DNA of 64,000 bases from Micromussa lordhowensis (taxonomy: Eukaryota; Cnidaria; Anthozoa; Scleractinia; Lobophylliidae), in contig OZ026598.1 of NCBI GenBank assembly GCA_964020085.1, positions 20,558,129 to 20,622,128 on the forward strand, given 5' to 3'. Shown here in pieces: positions 1-10,081 of this stretch. Every line of letters starts with the position of its first letter. The stretch's first letter is position 1. The translations under genes and the position numbers were made by a program. The notes under the pieces are model-generated. The model worked only from the letters and a program-made list of their open reading frames with translations, made no database searches and was not told where the DNA came from.

Positions 1-30
1 ATAGATTTAGGCCAGCCTAAAAGCGTAGCT

Positions 31-290
31 CCTGGGCCGGGTTGTTCAGAGCCCGATCAAACTAGCCGAGGATAAAGTAGAATTTTGATTTGAGTTTTGT
101 AACTTTGCGGTGAGATTTTCTGTATATTGTTTTTGTGTTTTGAATTTTAATGAAAGCAAAATACGCAAAACAAAAGCAGTGAAAAAACTTTGTACAAAAG
201 AAAAGGTTATAATTCGGTTAAATTTTAATCCTGGGTTAGCGTTAACCGGCTTCCTACCAACCCTACGCTGTTTACAGCAAGTTAATCCTG
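31..290. repeat. Imperfect foldback MITE-like repeat
   Basis: The stretch near 36-80 and the reverse complement of about 215-285 share an imperfect pattern (GGGTTGTT/GGGTTGGT, then GCC..., then AGGATWAAA). This looks like a diverged palindromic MITE. The boundaries are uncertain and no target duplication was identified. Confidence 0.35.
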
Positions 291-581
291 ACATGAGCCC
301 GCGATCTGATCGAAAAAAGCAGCACTTGGGCAGCGGTCAACTTTAAAAAAACACGTGACCTCGATGAGCCCTGAACTTGAGCCCGCGATATGGTCACGTG
401 ATACTGGTCAGCGGATTCCTTGTTTTGACAGGTGTCAATTGACTGCAACATGGATGTCCAAAGGACGCTTTAAACCAAGGGTACATTTGCTCTGTCAACC
501 TACAAGGAAAGCCCGCGAAAACTGAAGCCTCGTTTTGGTTTACGTGTCAATTGTGGCCGCCATGTTGCGCGACTCCACCAC

Positions 582-603
582 CGTCGTCGTCGTCGTCGTC
601 GTG
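582..603. repeat. (CGT)n microsatellite
   Basis: About seven consecutive CGT units are followed by the palindrome GTGCGTACGCG. This is a simple sequence repeat, and nothing coding is apparent here. Confidence 0.8.
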
Positions 604-691
604 CGTACGCGCCCACGAGCAATACCGCTAGCCATGATACACATGAGAAAATCAGTTCATGGGTTCCCTTCAGTTTCCTAATATGGGTATG

Positions 692-732
692 GGGCTCCGC
701 TTGGCGGCCTTCGGCCGCCGGAGCTCCGCTAT
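692..732. repeat. GC-rich hairpin
   Basis: GGCGGCC-TTC-GGCCGCC forms a perfect 7-bp stem, extended imperfectly by GCTCCG/CGGAGC on either side. It is an isolated structure. No attached transcription unit can be shown, so a terminator or TE-end role is only a guess. Confidence 0.45.
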
Positions 733-782
733 TATCTGGAATTATACATTACACAAATATGTCTATCTGCCTATATTGAAAT

Positions 783-1137
783 CTACACCTGTTCATTATA
801 AACATCAACATCACTTTTTGGGCAAATGTATTTAGAGTCATTGTTGCCAACAATTGTACAAATGTGTAATGGCCTGAAAGTTGTCAGCTCTGCTTGGCTC
901 CTGACTGTGATTGCTCCTTCATTCAAAACCCTTACCCGATAAGCATGCAAGTGACTTTCATAATTCAATGTCACTATTTCTTTCAACACAAAGAAGACTT
1001 GCGCATTATCTTTCCCGGGGACTGTCATAATTTTGTTAATACATGTACATGAGAACTGTGGTAAGAGCCCGTTGCCTCCTGTTTGGGCAGCTACACCTTT
1101 TTGGTACTTCGTTCCATGGACGATACACCAGTTTGCC
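783..1137 (-). pseudogene. C-terminal exon of a decayed transposon protein
   Basis: On the minus strand an open exon runs from an acceptor (TTCTCAG at about 1143-1138) to a stop at 783. It gives about 117 residues ending CPKSDVDVYNEQV. It looks like the C-terminal exon of a large transposon protein of the type seen at 30.3-35.2 kb: a BAH/Tudor-like tail with the order LNYESHLHAYRV, then ITVRSQAELTTFRPLH. Smaller exon-like pieces lie upstream at 1446-1367 and about 2250-2060, and the latter carries a stop. I treat the set as a degenerate transposon gene. The exact superfamily is not proven. Confidence 0.5.
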
Positions 1138-1366
1138 CTGAGAAGTACAAATTGTTATATCAATACATGTATGTCATGATAAATGACACTAGAGAAAGTG
1201 GGGCTCTCCAAGAACAATAAGAGTTGGCAGCTGTTCATGTCTGAATCATCAACAAAGAAATATTCTTGTGAATCCTATTTTGTAAAATTCAATACCTTTT
1301 ACTGATAAAGTTTTGATGTTAACATCGACATTCAAATGGGTGTATGTTTTTAAAGAAATGGCTTAC

Positions 1367-1446
1367 TCGTGAATTGGGTCATCATCTTCCAGTGTGTCAA
1401 GCCTCTCAAGAAGCATGTTGAAGTATGTAGCCCTGATAGCTTCTTT
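1367..1446 (-). pseudogene. Internal exon of the same decayed transposon gene
   Basis: A minus-strand exon with acceptor CCCAG and donor GTAAGC encodes about 26 residues (KEAIRATYFNMLLERL, then an acidic end). It has the right orientation and spacing to join the exon at 783-1137. It is short, and is supported only by the splice sites and the open frame. Confidence 0.4.
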
Positions 1447-2059
1447 CTGGGTTCCAAGAAAAAAATAGTTTTACTTGTTAATAAAATTGTGTAATACGTG
1501 TGGGCCCTCATGGAAGCCTCATATTGACTGTCTATTGAGGCATCATCTTTAATATTATAAATCCTCTCACACCCACTGTATTATTTTATAAGACTAAACA
1601 AAAAAACAATACCACCCATAATTAACTATATGGATGTCTTTGTTTTGAAATAGGAACAAAGATCAACACAAATTCCTAAACACACCATTTTATTACAAAA
1701 AAGAAACAAATAGATATTTTTGGACAGCTTCACTTTTTGCAATTTTTGTTTTTGCACAATACAGCGTTCAAAAGACAGGGTTCGAGGCTAATACCTTGAC
1801 AAAAGTCAAAAAATAACAACGACAAAAAAGTCACTGCTCTCATCACACAGAATAAACTTCAATCCAATTGTCAATCCTGAAGACTCCCATAAGACCTGTA
1901 CACATGGATCATTTGATGATTTGTCACAGGCAAATTTACCTGTACATGTACATGTATATACAAACTGTAACAAACTATAAGGAATTTCAGCCTATTGTAA
2001 GATTACATGAATCAAATACCTGGGCCTACTTCCAAAGGTGTTTCTGAAGGCGGATGACC

Positions 2060-2250
2060 ATGCTTGCTGCCTGATATTTCATAGCACTGCCTCAATTAGA
2101 GACGGAGAGCCAGTGTCCAAGGTATGTTCGTGAAATTTCCAAGGGATGTGGCAAGCCGCTTGAGTCTGTCGTGCTTTGCCTCGAATCGCATTGTCCATGA
2201 CAGCATCATTGGGCCAAGTCTTAAAAATTAATATGGTACATATTTGCTGT
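2060..2250 (-). pseudogene. Transposase remnant with WTMRFEAKH motif
   Basis: The minus-strand translation contains MLSWTMRFEAKHDRLKRL followed by GNFTNIPWTLALRL. I recognise the RFEAKH block as recurrent in animal Tnp_21/DUF4218-like and related transposon proteins. The block is followed by an in-frame TAA where the family usually continues with a His-Gln pair, so this copy is broken. With the two exons at lower coordinates it forms the 3' half of a dead transposon gene. Superfamily placement is an inference. Confidence 0.5.
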
Positions 2251-2789
2251 TGTTGATTTCAAGGAGATCAAGAGCTAAAATTTACATTGGACTTACAATA
2301 GTTTAAATTCGTGAAGAACAACTGCATTTTTTAGTTATAACAACCCAAACCAGGATTAAAGCTGGACTACACTTTCCATTGCAATTTATTTTCAATAATC
2401 ATCACCCCAATAATCAACAATTTTTTGAATGAAAAAAAAAAGGAGGAAACCAAGTTACATTTCCAACAAACCTTATCATTGTCCTAGGGTAATGAAGAAT
2501 ATAATGCATCTTGGGGATGACTGAGCAGTTGGGGTATAACTGGACAAATTTGCTGTGGTGGTCTGTAATTACATCCCTTAAAGTGCCCCTGTGATCAATA
2601 TTTTCATATCCTATCTTTTCACATTTTCGTGTAGAATAGGACTCTCTTACTCACCTTACGAAATTTCAGTGCTTTACGAAGATTGGAAGTACTTTTTTCC
2701 CGACCGTTTTGTTCGTGATTTTACGGCCGCCATTACTTGGTCTTGTGCCAAACTTTTTAGGAGGCTTGGCTACAAATTACTTTTTAAGG
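2251..2789. other. No gene seen
   Basis: AT-rich intergenic sequence with short chance ORFs only. Nothing recognised before the TIR element at 2799. Confidence 0.6.
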
Positions 2790-2798
2790 CTTAAACCA

Positions 2799-3812
2799 CA
2801 ACCTCGTTCCCAGGCTCTCTCTCCTCTGCCTCCCTTTGTCGTTGGGAGAAAGACCCTGGTTGCGGCTGGTCACGTGACCACCTGTGACACAAACTTTTTC
2901 ACCAGGGTGGAGTCAACAAATAATTTTTGTCGATATCAACTGAAGCGAAAGAAAGGTGATCACTGGTCGCTATATTAAACTACACAATGGCAAATACACC
3001 TTTGAAATTCTTCAGTCCTATTCTAAGCTTCATACAGGACAAACGAAATATATTTGTATGTATCCAGCGTATTGAAGTATCACTCTTTATTTCAATTCCA
3101 GCCGGTCGAATTAAGCGTAAACTCTTTCATAGCATGTTTGTTGCCTGAATTAACCTCATGGCACATTGTTCGCTATATAAAACGATGTTTTATTTACTAT
3201 TTTGCAAAACATACTTCTTGACTATGCCAAGGAATCGTGTTTAAACATCTGCCTAAATATAAACTTACATAAACCTGATGCAGATGAAATTTTAGTCAAC
3301 AAAACTGCAAATCATTTTGCATTGCGTTAAACCAAATGCAAGTCAGCTCGGCTAATCGACCATGTGACAGAAATACTCTTTAAATTCAAATTACCGCACA
3401 AAGAAGAAAATAAATTACCTCCGAACGCAAAGATTCAAGAGACTGATCCACTGGTCTCACTTCGATTCGGTACGTGACATTTTACATGTGATAACCGTCG
3501 GAAATTTTGTGCTCCATTCGGCTGCCGAATTTCTTTGTGAACGAAAGTGTTCTATATTTTGAAGACAGCAGAAATGATGTTGCCTTCTTCATCGGCAAAA
3601 TCCGACTTCGAACCCGATAGAGCAGGTAGTTTTTTTTAGCGACTGCTCGAGGTTTTGAAACCCACAAAGTTTGCCACAGCAACAATCAAAGTACTCTGCC
3701 ACCCCTCCCGCCCAACAGATTTTTTTACCACCCAGATTCTGGGTGGTCACGTGACCAGCCGCAACCAGGGTCTTTAGGAAGGCAGAGGAGAGAGACCCTG
3801 GGAACGAGGTTG
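2799..3812. mobile_element. Non-autonomous MULE-like TIR element
   Basis: The left end starts CAACCTCGTTCCCAG and the right end finishes CTGGGAACGAGGTTG. Inverted repeats extend about 85-90 bp and include the palindrome GGTCACGTGACC. The 9-bp sequence CTTAAACCA lies directly outside both ends (2790-2798 and 3813-3821). A 9-bp target duplication points to the Mutator superfamily, though no transposase is encoded here. The 1,014-bp interior has no recognised coding content. A small relative with similar ends lies at 28030-28375. Confidence 0.75.
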
Positions 3813-3949
3813 CTTAAACCACTGCAAAAACCGTGTACGATCGAAACTTGCTCTACGTTGGATCAAAATAGATCGTGACCAGACCAAAAAACTTTAAAAA
3901 TAGAAAATATACTGCAAAGGTTGGTCAAGACAACGTGAAAATAGGCGTT

Positions 3950-3990
3950 GTTACAATATTTCGGCTGGCCAACACCAGCCTTCTTCAGGT
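3950..3990 (-). ncRNA. Degenerate hammerhead-ribozyme-like motif
   Basis: The minus strand reads CTGAAGA, a 6-bp stem GGCTGG/CCAGCC with a short loop, then GAAA. This matches the core order CUGANGA - stem II - GAAA of a hammerhead ribozyme. The expected cleavage triplet after a short stem III is not clear (UAUUGUAAC follows), so activity is doubtful. Confidence 0.35.
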
Positions 3991-4308
3991 TTATTGAATG
4001 GATAAATGCTTGTTACAAGATCTTTATATTTACCGGAAATGACATAAAAAGGCTACGTGATGTGTAACATTAATAAAAAAGGAAAATGCATAAAAGATAA
4101 TAATACATGATAACAAGGTAAAATAGACAATAGAAAATTAAAAGGTAGCTAAATTAAATTAAATTTCATCTCTTCTGTTAAGGCCTCCAGGCTCCAGTGT
4201 TTTTCCTCTGTGTATGAGGAATGCGTCAGAGGCTCAACAAGAAAACTTCACATGCGGCTAATTTCCATATCGAAATTCATGGTGAAATTTGCTCTTGGTA
4301 ACTAAAAG

Positions 4309-4570
4309 ATGCCGTCAAGTCGCTGTACGGTGCAAGGCTGTAGCAATATGTCAAACCATAGTGGTGGAATCTCTTTGCATCGTAGCCCTGCAAGTGGAGC
4401 TGTGCGGGATCAGTGGCTACGATTCGTTCGTACGCACCGGGCAAATTTCGCACCGCGAGGTATTTTTGTCATCTGTTCCGAACATTTTACAGAAAACTGT
4501 TTTGAGAGGGGCCTTCACGTTGATAGATCTAAGCGGACAATCCGTTCTCATGCTATTAACGGCTTAGAAA
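4309..4570 (+). CDS. THAP zinc-finger domain exon
   Basis: The ATG opens with MPSSRCTVQGC and continues with a Trp-containing middle (DQWLRFVR) and CSEHF, the C2CH pattern of a THAP DNA-binding domain. The exon is about 87 residues long and ends at a donor (GAAA then GTAAAC, 4571). THAP domains bind DNA and are common both in host regulators and at the N-terminus of P/THAP9 and related transposases. A possible acceptor (TTCTCAG, about 4767) follows, but I could not follow a conserved protein beyond it. This is either the first exon of a small THAP gene or a transposon fragment. The domain call is firm; the gene identity is open. Confidence 0.75.
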
Positions 4571-4979
4571 GTAAACAATTATTTATTTTTATACTATTTT
4601 CATGGTGTGGGCATTGTTCTGGAATGATTTAATGCCATACGTCGATGAAAGACACCAAGTGAATGTAAGAAGGCGAGAATGGCGTATATCAGGCATATCC
4701 AAATGCCACATGAGAAGTATTTGCTTCTGATCTCGTGTTAAATAAGGCTTGCTTTTTATTCTCAGGGCAATTTGGTAGTAGCACAGTAACTGTTAGCGCA
4801 AAATCCCTCTTCTGGGGCATTGCCTATGCAGGATCATGCTATATTGTTAATAAAATTGCGCTAAGGGATTTTTTAGAAGGGATCACTTGGGAAAAAAAAG
4901 GTCATACAGCATGTTGGGGGTAATTCTTATGCCTTCGTTGTAGGGAGTGAGGCGGGGCAATGTAATAACCTGCCGAGTA

Positions 4980-5120
4980 AAGCCTGGGTACCATTCTCTG
5001 GGTCACGCCCGGCATGTAGAATTCAGGAGTTGTCATGCCCGGCATGAAACCATGGCCGGCAGCATCCCACAGTCAGTGCACGTAGGGCATGAAAACCTGA
5101 ATGCTACATGCCAAGCATGT
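4980..5120. repeat. Repeated GCCCGGCATG motifs
   Basis: GCCCGGCATG occurs twice in direct order, and reversed partial copies (CATGCCAAGCATG, CCTGAATGCTACATG against CATGTAGAATTCAGG) follow within 120 bp. This is a small imperfect inverted-repeat structure of unknown origin. Confidence 0.4.
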
Positions 5121-5469
5121 TAAAGTCGGTTTTCATCAGCTGTGCTGCTCCTTGGGCTTCCTCGTGTTGTCTCAAACCGGCAAGTCTTACGTTTGTTACA
5201 ACTGTACTTCAGCCTACTGGTCTGTACCACAGACAACTTCGTATGGGGAGCGATTGCAGGATACCCTGGCCCAGCCTTTACATGTGTCGGTGTCCTTTGA
5301 AGAAAGGGGTATATAACAATAGTTGCTATTCTTATTCAATGAGATGCAAATAAGTGGCGCGGTATTCTGCAATTTAGTGAAATGGTCAAATTCTCTGAAA
5401 TTTTATAGCACGTGATGCACGATGGCTAAATTTTCGTAATTCTATCTAGTAAAGTAAGTCGCCTTTATT

Positions 5470-7580
5470 TAAAAATAAAATTTTAAAAGACCCAGGGTAA
5501 TCCAATCAGGAGGCGAATGGCCAGCCTGCTATCAACAGGAGCATTGGGTTTAAAATAAAAATGCACATACTATATACATCACAAATACAAATATACATAC
5601 ATATAAAAAATAGGTGAAAAATGCAATGTAGAATATTAAAAGTTATTATAAAAACTATTATACATTTACAGAGTAAAATTATTAAAAACAGTGCAGCCAT
5701 GGTAGTAAAAAGCGCGCTTTGCAGTCTCAGTCCACACCGACGGGAGATGAAGAAGATTGCTTTGTCGGGTTGTTCTTAAGATTACATCTTTATTAAAACT
5801 AAAATAATTCATAAAATATTGAGGGCATTCGCCATTTAAACTCTTTTTAACTAATTTAAAAATGTTATTATTGCGCCTTGAATTAAGTGATTGCCACTTA
5901 AGATAGCTTAATGCGCTGCTACTTCTTGGTGTCTGGGCAACAGTGCGTGCCGCGCGATTTTGGAGGCGTTCTAAATTTCCGTTATTTACCTCCCCGCAAC
6001 AAGCCCAGACACCAGAACAGTACTCGATTATAGGTCTTATCATTGTAATATATATAGTATTTGCGCTATAAGTGGTTACATGAGGGCGCACCCGACCAAG
6101 CATTCCAACCCGCTTACCAGCCTTACTTATTACAGATTTAACGTGCTCATTCCAACTTAGCCTGTCGTCAAAAACAACTCCCAGATATTTAAATTCAGAC
6201 ACTCGTTTGATAGGCGAACCGCTTATGTTTATCGAGAAACTGTCAATGTTCGCAAGTCTCTGCGAAGTTCCAAATATCATAGACTCAGTCTTTGTTATGT
6301 TAATAAATAAGCTGTTTTCCCTAAGCCAAGACTCAATTTGGTTCAGTTACCTACAAAGAGTAGCCTCTATGGTGGACGCTAGCCTTCCGGTGCAGAAAAG
6401 TACAGTGTCGTCGGCATACATTAGCACACTGCAGGACGCCACAGCTCCGGGGGGATCGTTCAGATGAATTATGAATAACAGGGGACCAAGGATGGACCCC
6501 TGAGGCACCCCGGAGAAAACAGGCTCGGAGCTGCTAGAAACACCTAGGAAGTCAACTACTTGTGAGCGATCCGAGAGATAGTTCGTAAACCACTTGAGCT
6601 CGTCTTCAGTCACTCCAAGGCCCGACAGTTTCCGTAAGAGCACATCATGGCACACAGTGTCGAAGGCCTTCCGCAAGTCGATGAACACAGCTCCAGTCAT
6701 CATTCCCATATCTATGTTGCGACGTATAGAGTCGGCAAAGCACATAGCGGCCCACTCCGTTGAGTGACGTTTACGAAATCCACATTGATACGGACTGAGG
6801 ATGTTGTGGCGCTGAAGGTGGGTGAGAAGCTGATGATGTACAAGCCTCTCGAGGACCTTAGAGATAGCTGGGAGTATAGAGATGGGACGATAGTTGTCCA
6901 TGTCATCTGCTTTGCCCTTTTTGAATAGAGGGATAACGCGAGCTGATTTCCATTCCCTGGGAACTTCACCATGTTGCAATGAGTAATTAATAATCTTGGT
7001 TAGCGGTTTCGCCACCGTGGTAGCTGAATCAACTAACAGGCGCGCAGGGATATTATCGCAGCCAACCGCTTTGCCGGTTTTTAGACCGCGTAGCTGGGCA
7101 CTTACGAATTCCTCAGAAACATCTTCAAACTTGAAAGGAGGGTAACGGCAGGGACCCGGTTGATGCGAGCTGGCGGCAGTGCCATAGGAAGAACGTAAGG
7201 ATTCGCACAAACGTGCCGCGGTGCTAGTAAAGAAGCCATTAAACGCATTCGCAATCAGCTTCTTGTCAGAAGACACAGTTCCCTGAACACGAATATTTGG
7301 AGAAGCAGTCTTCTTTTCTCCAGGGAGTATTTTCTTCAGAGTTTTCCAAAAGGTGTTATGATCATTTCCACTTCTCTCAATCAGTTTCCTATTGTAGGCC
7401 GCTTTCGCTTTCTTTAAGCAGTTAGTGGCCCGATTGCGAAAACAGCGATAACTAGCCCAGTCCTCTGTCAAGTTAGTCTTCTTCGCTTTTGTGTGAAAAT
7501 AGTCCCGTTGACGCATTATTGCTTTAATATCCTTGTTTATCCAAGGACAAACGCTATCATTAAAAACGCTATCATTACCG
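5470..7580 (-). mobile_element. CR1/L2-like LINE copy, 5'-truncated
   Basis: The copy holds a minus-strand reverse transcriptase reading frame (7516 to 5666) followed by an A/T-rich 3' region of about 200 bp. No endonuclease domain is present upstream, so the copy is 5'-truncated, as is typical for target-primed reverse transcription. A tandem CGCTATCATTA repeat sits at about 7550-7582, next to the truncation point. Exact ends and target duplication were not resolved. Confidence 0.7.
5666..7516 (-). pseudogene. LINE reverse transcriptase (one in-frame stop)
   Basis: Reading from 7516 the frame carries the RT blocks in order: NYRPISILPAISKVLERL, then FIDLRKAFDTV, GVPQGSILGPLLF, and the catalytic YADDTVLF. 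After a TAA at 6347-6349 the same frame continues to 5666 with EFKYLGVVFDDRLSW and the C-terminal domain typical of CR1/L2/Rex-type LINEs. The stop lies between the palm and the thumb, so the copy cannot make a full protein. Upstream sequence (389 residues before the stop) lacks the APE endonuclease. The family would copy LINE RNA into DNA at nicked target sites in the nucleus; this copy is inactive. Confidence 0.85.
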
Positions 7581-7727
7581 CTTATTTCGTGTGGGAAAGA
7601 CTGACAGACGCATAAATTGTTGAATTAATTGTTTAACGACAAAGGCAGATAATAAAACGTTTATAACTTTTGAAATTGTTTATTGACAAACTAGAACGAA
7701 ACGATTTGGTGATGGCATTAACAGTAA

Positions 7728-7876
7728 AGCCTGGTTCACACTTGCGCGATAAGCATAACATAAGCGACATAAGCACAAGCATAAGCACAAGAAAAGAGGA
7801 ATGTGTTTTTTTCTTGTACTTATGCTTGTGCTTATGTCGTTTATGTTATGCTTATCGCACAAGTGTGAACCAGGCT
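7728..7876. mobile_element. Foldback MITE (AGCCTGGTTCACACTTG ends)
   Basis: Both arms start AGCCTGGTTCACACTTG and continue with GCGATAAGCATAACATAA. The arms are about 65 bp with few mismatches, and almost the whole 149-bp element is palindrome. TAA flanks both ends, suggesting a 3-bp target duplication. Confidence 0.75.
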
Positions 7877-8307
7877 TAATAGTGGGAAGTACTATTAACC
7901 CTTAGGTCTGACACTTTCTAGCTTCGCATTATTAGCTACTCATTCACCCACTCAGTATATATCATTCACCTTTAGCACCTATTAGTTACTCATTCAAGCT
8001 GGTTTTAATGATTTATTTACCCAACCACTTCGTAACCCATTTACTGACATGGTAAGTTATTCAAGTACTGGCACTCTTACTCCCAACTACTTAATTATAG
8101 CTCACACCCACTGAGTAATTTTGTCAACTGCCTACACAATACACAAGAAGGTAATCACCGTAAGACTTAGTAACTATATTTCACCCGACCACTCACTGTT
8201 TAAACAACCTATATGTATTCTCTTTATGCAGTTGGTAATCCAGTTTCTTGGTGTTTCAAACACCAGATTACATAATCAATCAAACAAACCACCTCCTCCG
8301 TGATTCT

Positions 8308-8344
8308 GGGAGGGCTGAGGGGGGCAGGGGGAAGGGGGAGGGGG
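8308..8344 (+). repeat. G-rich tract, quadruplex-prone
   Basis: At least six runs of 3-6 G separated by 1-4 bases, on the plus strand. The spacing satisfies a standard G-quadruplex pattern. No gene is attached. Confidence 0.6.
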
Positions 8345-8708
8345 AAAATAATCCACTGCTTACTAAACAAACTGACCACCACCCACTTAGTAACTAACTA
8401 TCACTTTATGATCTTTGCTTTTTAGATTTTGCTTCCCACTGTTGAACAAACGTCGATGTGACATCCTCAGAACAAATCCAGGAAGGCTTCCAAGACACAA
8501 GATATTCTTTATTGTGCTGTAAATATAAAGTTAATAATTACTACAACTATTATTTAAAGTTAAATCAGCTAGTAAGCAATTTAAAGCAAAAGAGTATTAA
8601 TGACAGTGTAAATGATCAAACAGTCAGTCTCAACTCAAATCATGTCTCCACCAAAATTACACATTCAAAGCCTACACACTGTAAATCAGAAAATTATATG
8701 GAATTAAA

Positions 8709-9185
8709 GGCCGGTACACACGAGGGAGCTTGCTCCCGCAGCACGTTCCTGCAACACGCTCCCGGGGCAAAGCTCCCTCGTCTGCACCAACGATTTCTAG
8801 CGAAAAAATATGTTGCGCAACAAAACTTTTGCTCCCGAGTTTTGCTCCCTCGTATCAAACTGGTTTGATATGAGGGAGCAAGCTCCAGGGGCAAAACTGT
8901 TGCACGATTCTGTTTCAGGAGCAAGCTCCCTCGTGTGTACTGAAATTTGCTTTGCGGGAGCGTGTTTCAGGGGCAAGCTCCCTCGTGTATACTGAAATTT
9001 GCTTTGCGGGAGCGTGTTTCAGGAGCAAGCTCCATCGTGTGTACTGGTTGAGGTACTTACCCGGGAGCATGTTTCGGGAGCGTGTTTCAGGAGCAAGCTT
9101 CTTCGTGTGTACTGGTTGGAGTACTTACCCGGGAGCGAGTTTCGGGAGCGTGTTTCAGGAGCAAGCTCCCTCGTGTGTATCGGCC
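8709..9185. mobile_element. MITE with internal tandem repeats, TTAAA target duplication
   Basis: The ends read GGCCGGTACACACGAGGGAG and, inverted, GGCCGATACACACGAGGGAG. TTAAA flanks both sides (8704-8708, 9186-9190). The interior is built of degenerate copies of a unit containing GTTTCAGGAGCAAGCTCCCTC, several in tandem. Short ORFs across it are by-products of the repeat. A TTAA-containing target fits piggyBac or Kolobok-type mobilisation, but no transposase is linked here. Confidence 0.7.
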
Positions 9186-9190
9186 TTAAA

Positions 9191-10081
9191 CATCTTCTGT
9201 GCCCAGCAAAGCACATTAAAGTACTCCTTTAAATGAATAGATAAATCTGCATGTTTCGATGCTTGATAATAACCTAACCTGCCCTAAGATCGGGAGATTG
9301 TACATTTCAGTTTGATAAAGAGTGACAAAGTCTCGTAGGGCTAAACACCACTTTCTACAGTTGTATAATGAAACTGATGCCAGATATTGTCGCAATAATT
9401 AATAATTATTGGACAAGGTTGAGCAAAGGATCCTCATTTGAGGCAAATATTTGATCTACAAGAAACTGACAAATTGTGATATTTTGCGATAGCTGAGTTC
9501 AATAATAGCTTTATCGTTCGATCACCAAGTTTGTTTTCATATTTAAATAACTCTCTGACAGCCCATGGAAGTTACATGTAGCTGCCATTCTTCACCTGAG
9601 AGCATGGTTACAATTGAGCATGAGCAGAATAATTATTATTTGCAGCAAAATCCATTTAGACGGTACTAAGTGTGACAAAACCAGTATTTGTAGGCAGTTA
9701 TTTGCAGGTCCCGTGGTGGACTCTCAGCCAAGGAAAATGACAAAAAACATGAATCAAATGATAATAATAATTATTATTGTAATGAAAATTTGCCTAGTGT
9801 GGATGGACTCTTGGTTAGGGTATTGTTATAGCACAGGTTAAAGTGGTGGCCCTTGAAATATTATGTCAAAAAATTATATATAGATGTTTCTCAGTATGTT
9901 TGAGAATGTGAAACATAAGTTGATGTTGCATTACATCATAACTAGACAATTAAATCTGATAAAAATGTACATGGTTTAAGATTCTATTGTAAAACGAATT
10001 AAACTCTTCAAGCTTTTTAACTGAAGTGGTGTGATCACAACATTGTGTGCTAAGTTTGCTTACAATGCCTTATGCACTTAC
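9191..10081. other. No gene seen
   Basis: AT-rich sequence with short chance ORFs. It may hold further 3' exons or untranslated sequence of the minus-strand gene whose last recognised exon ends at 10082. I could not identify any. Confidence 0.5.

Noticed and set aside
7680..7879. Overlapping plus and minus ORFs of about 60-69 codons
   Set aside because: They read through the palindromic MITE at 7728-7876 and are mirror copies of each other.
8458..9236. Several ORFs through the 8.7-9.2 kb region
   Set aside because: They run through MITE tandem repeats; all frames are open because the repeat unit lacks stops.
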